A stretch of 6,398 nt of DNA from NCBI GenBank assembly GCA_964587525.1, contig CAZPLZ010000186.1:1-6398 (forward strand). Direction: 5' to 3'. The notes beneath the pieces are model-generated. The model was given only the letters and a program-made list of their open reading frames with translations. It did not search any database and was not told where the DNA came from. The translations under genes were made by a program, and so were the position numbers. This DNA is from CAZPLZ01 sp964587525. Lineage in GTDB: Bacteria > Oederibacteriota > CAKKQC01. Shown one piece after another: positions 5,473-6,398 of this stretch (position 1 is its first letter; each line of letters starts with the position of its first letter).

Positions 5473-6398
5473 GTGAAACTCATTGCCCCGGCAGTTTCCC
5501 CGCGCTCGTGGGGGCTTGAGCCTTCGAGTCAAAAGGACTCCACATACCTTAAGGCCATGGGGCTGCCGAAGGTTGAACTCGAACTGCGAGCCCGGCAGAA
5601 CACCTACACCTGGCTGATGAAGCAGTTCGACTTTAAGGCCGGCGCGTTCTATGGCTTTTACGACGCGCGATCGAAGCAGTTCGCCCCGCCGCAGACATCC
5701 AATCTCATCGCGCCCTTCCAGCTCATCGCCGCCTTCGACCGGTACCAGGACGAGCAGCTCCTCGAGATGGCGCGGCGCAGTTGCGACTGGCTCGACGCCG
5801 CCATGGTCGAGACTCACCCCATGAGCCTCGTCCTCGGCGGCGTGCAGGACAACGTCAAGCCCAAGCAGCTCTGGACCAAGTACACGGCGGACTACGTGAT
5901 TCTGAACCTGGCCCTTTACGTGCGGAGGAAGGAAGACGTGCTCTTGCACCGGGCTATTAGCAGTAGCAAGTTCCTGCTCCAGTCGGAGAACAACCGTTTT
6001 GCCCCGAAGTACGACCGCTTTGCCGAGGAATGGATCGCCAAGGGCTGGCAATCGTTCGGTCGCGTGGCCCTCGCGATGATCGCGCTTGAGGAATTCACGG
6101 GGGGCGAGGAATGGCTCGATCGCGCCATCCAGTGGGTGGCGCTCGGCTTGAAGCTCCAGGCTGAGAACGGCTGCTTCTATCTGGTCAACGACAACTACTA
6201 CAGCAGCGACATCGCTGCCGATGAGATCCGGGCCCTGGTGAGAAGCTACTGGCAGACCAACCAGCCGCGTTTCCTGAAGGCGGCTGTCCGGTTTGCCGAC
6301 TGGCATCTGAAGAACCAGCTCCCCAGCGGCGCCTGGCCGTTGAGCGTCGATCGCGGGGGCGTCACGGTGGGCGAATACGTCGGCCCCGGCGACACCCC
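5473..6398 (+). CDS. Predicted alpha/alpha-toroid protein, C-terminus beyond right edge
   Basis: From GTG 5473, 308 codons stay open to the window edge, so the end is missing. No signal peptide or membrane helix is seen, suggesting a cytosolic protein. The sequence shows helical hairpins about 45-60 residues apart, most followed by a Gly/aromatic turn: GAFYGFYD (57-64), FAPKYD (176-181), GCFYLVND (233-240) and SGAWPLSVD (285-293). Between them lie amphipathic helices such as PFQLIAAFDRYQDEQLLEMA, YVILNLALYV and FLKAAVRFADWHLKNQL. This pattern is typical of alpha/alpha toroids, seen in unsaturated glucuronyl hydrolases, N-acylglucosamine epimerase-like enzymes and glucuronyl C5-epimerases; I cannot place it in one of these or name catalytic residues. 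Following a glycosyltransferase, a role in glycan modification is plausible but inferred. The start is uncertain: GTG 5473 has GGAAG 12 bases upstream, ATG 5557 is an alternative beginning MGLPKVELELRARQN, and the frame is open back to 5365. Coding is well supported; function is not. Confidence 0.72.
   Translation, partial: MKLIAPAVSPRSWGLEPSSQKDSTYLKAMGLPKVELELRARQNTYTWLMKQFDFKAGAFYGFYDARSKQFAPPQTSNLIAPFQLIAAFDRYQDEQLLEMARRSCDWLDAAMVETHPMSLVLGGVQDNVKPKQLWTKYTADYVILNLALYVRRKEDVLLHRAISSSKFLLQSENNRFAPKYDRFAEEWIAKGWQSFGRVALAMIALEEFTGGEEWLDRAIQWVALGLKLQAENGCFYLVNDNYYSSDIAADEIRALVRSYWQTNQPRFLKAAVRFADWHLKNQLPSGAWPLSVDRGGVTVGEYVGPGDT

Noticed and set aside
5413..6306. 297-residue open frame on the minus strand
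   Set aside because: It is antisense to the toroid protein. The plus frame shows regular helical repeats and Gly/aromatic turns; the minus frame shows none.

Overview
The window holds five protein-coding genes on a dense, GC-rich stretch (roughly 60% G+C by eye). One is a leftward gene cut by the left edge. The other four form a rightward run, the last cut by the right edge. I see no RNA gene, insertion sequence, CRISPR array or origin. The host is probably a Gram-negative environmental bacterium. The mix of a Gfo/Idh/MocA oxidoreductase, a MalFG-type sugar importer and a predicted alpha/alpha-toroid protein, with few good Shine-Dalgarno sequences, would fit the Planctomycetes-Verrucomicrobia-Lentisphaerae/Kiritimatiellae part of the tree. 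That placement is a low-confidence inference, not a marker-gene result.

Layout. Bases 1-849 (minus) encode the N-terminal 283 residues of a Gfo/Idh/MocA-family oxidoreductase. A 48-base divergent spacer (850-897) has a -10-like hexamer facing each way and a 6-base inverted repeat, ATATCA...TGATAT, that overlaps both. Bases 898-3222 (plus) encode a 774-residue protein in which a complete secreted sugar-binding protein is joined, through a tetraglycine linker and one extra membrane helix, to a complete MalF-type permease. One base later begins the partner MalG-type permease (3224-4089). Its reading frame is broken near base 3328 by what looks like one missing C. After 16 bases comes a GT4-type glycosyltransferase (4106-5356). 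After a further 116 bases comes a predicted alpha/alpha-toroid protein (about 5473 to the right edge).

How they may work together. The fusion protein and the MalG-like protein would form the two membrane halves of a CUT1-type carbohydrate ABC importer, with the receptor covalently tethered to the pore. No ATPase is encoded here, so a shared MsmX/UgpC-like ATPase elsewhere would have to power it. The divergent oxidoreductase could act on the imported sugar. The glycosyltransferase and toroid protein suggest that glycan building or remodelling is encoded in the same transcription unit. The substrate cannot be read from the sequence.

The most notable points are the receptor-permease fusion, the frameshift in the partner permease, and the compact, possibly leaderless divergent control region.
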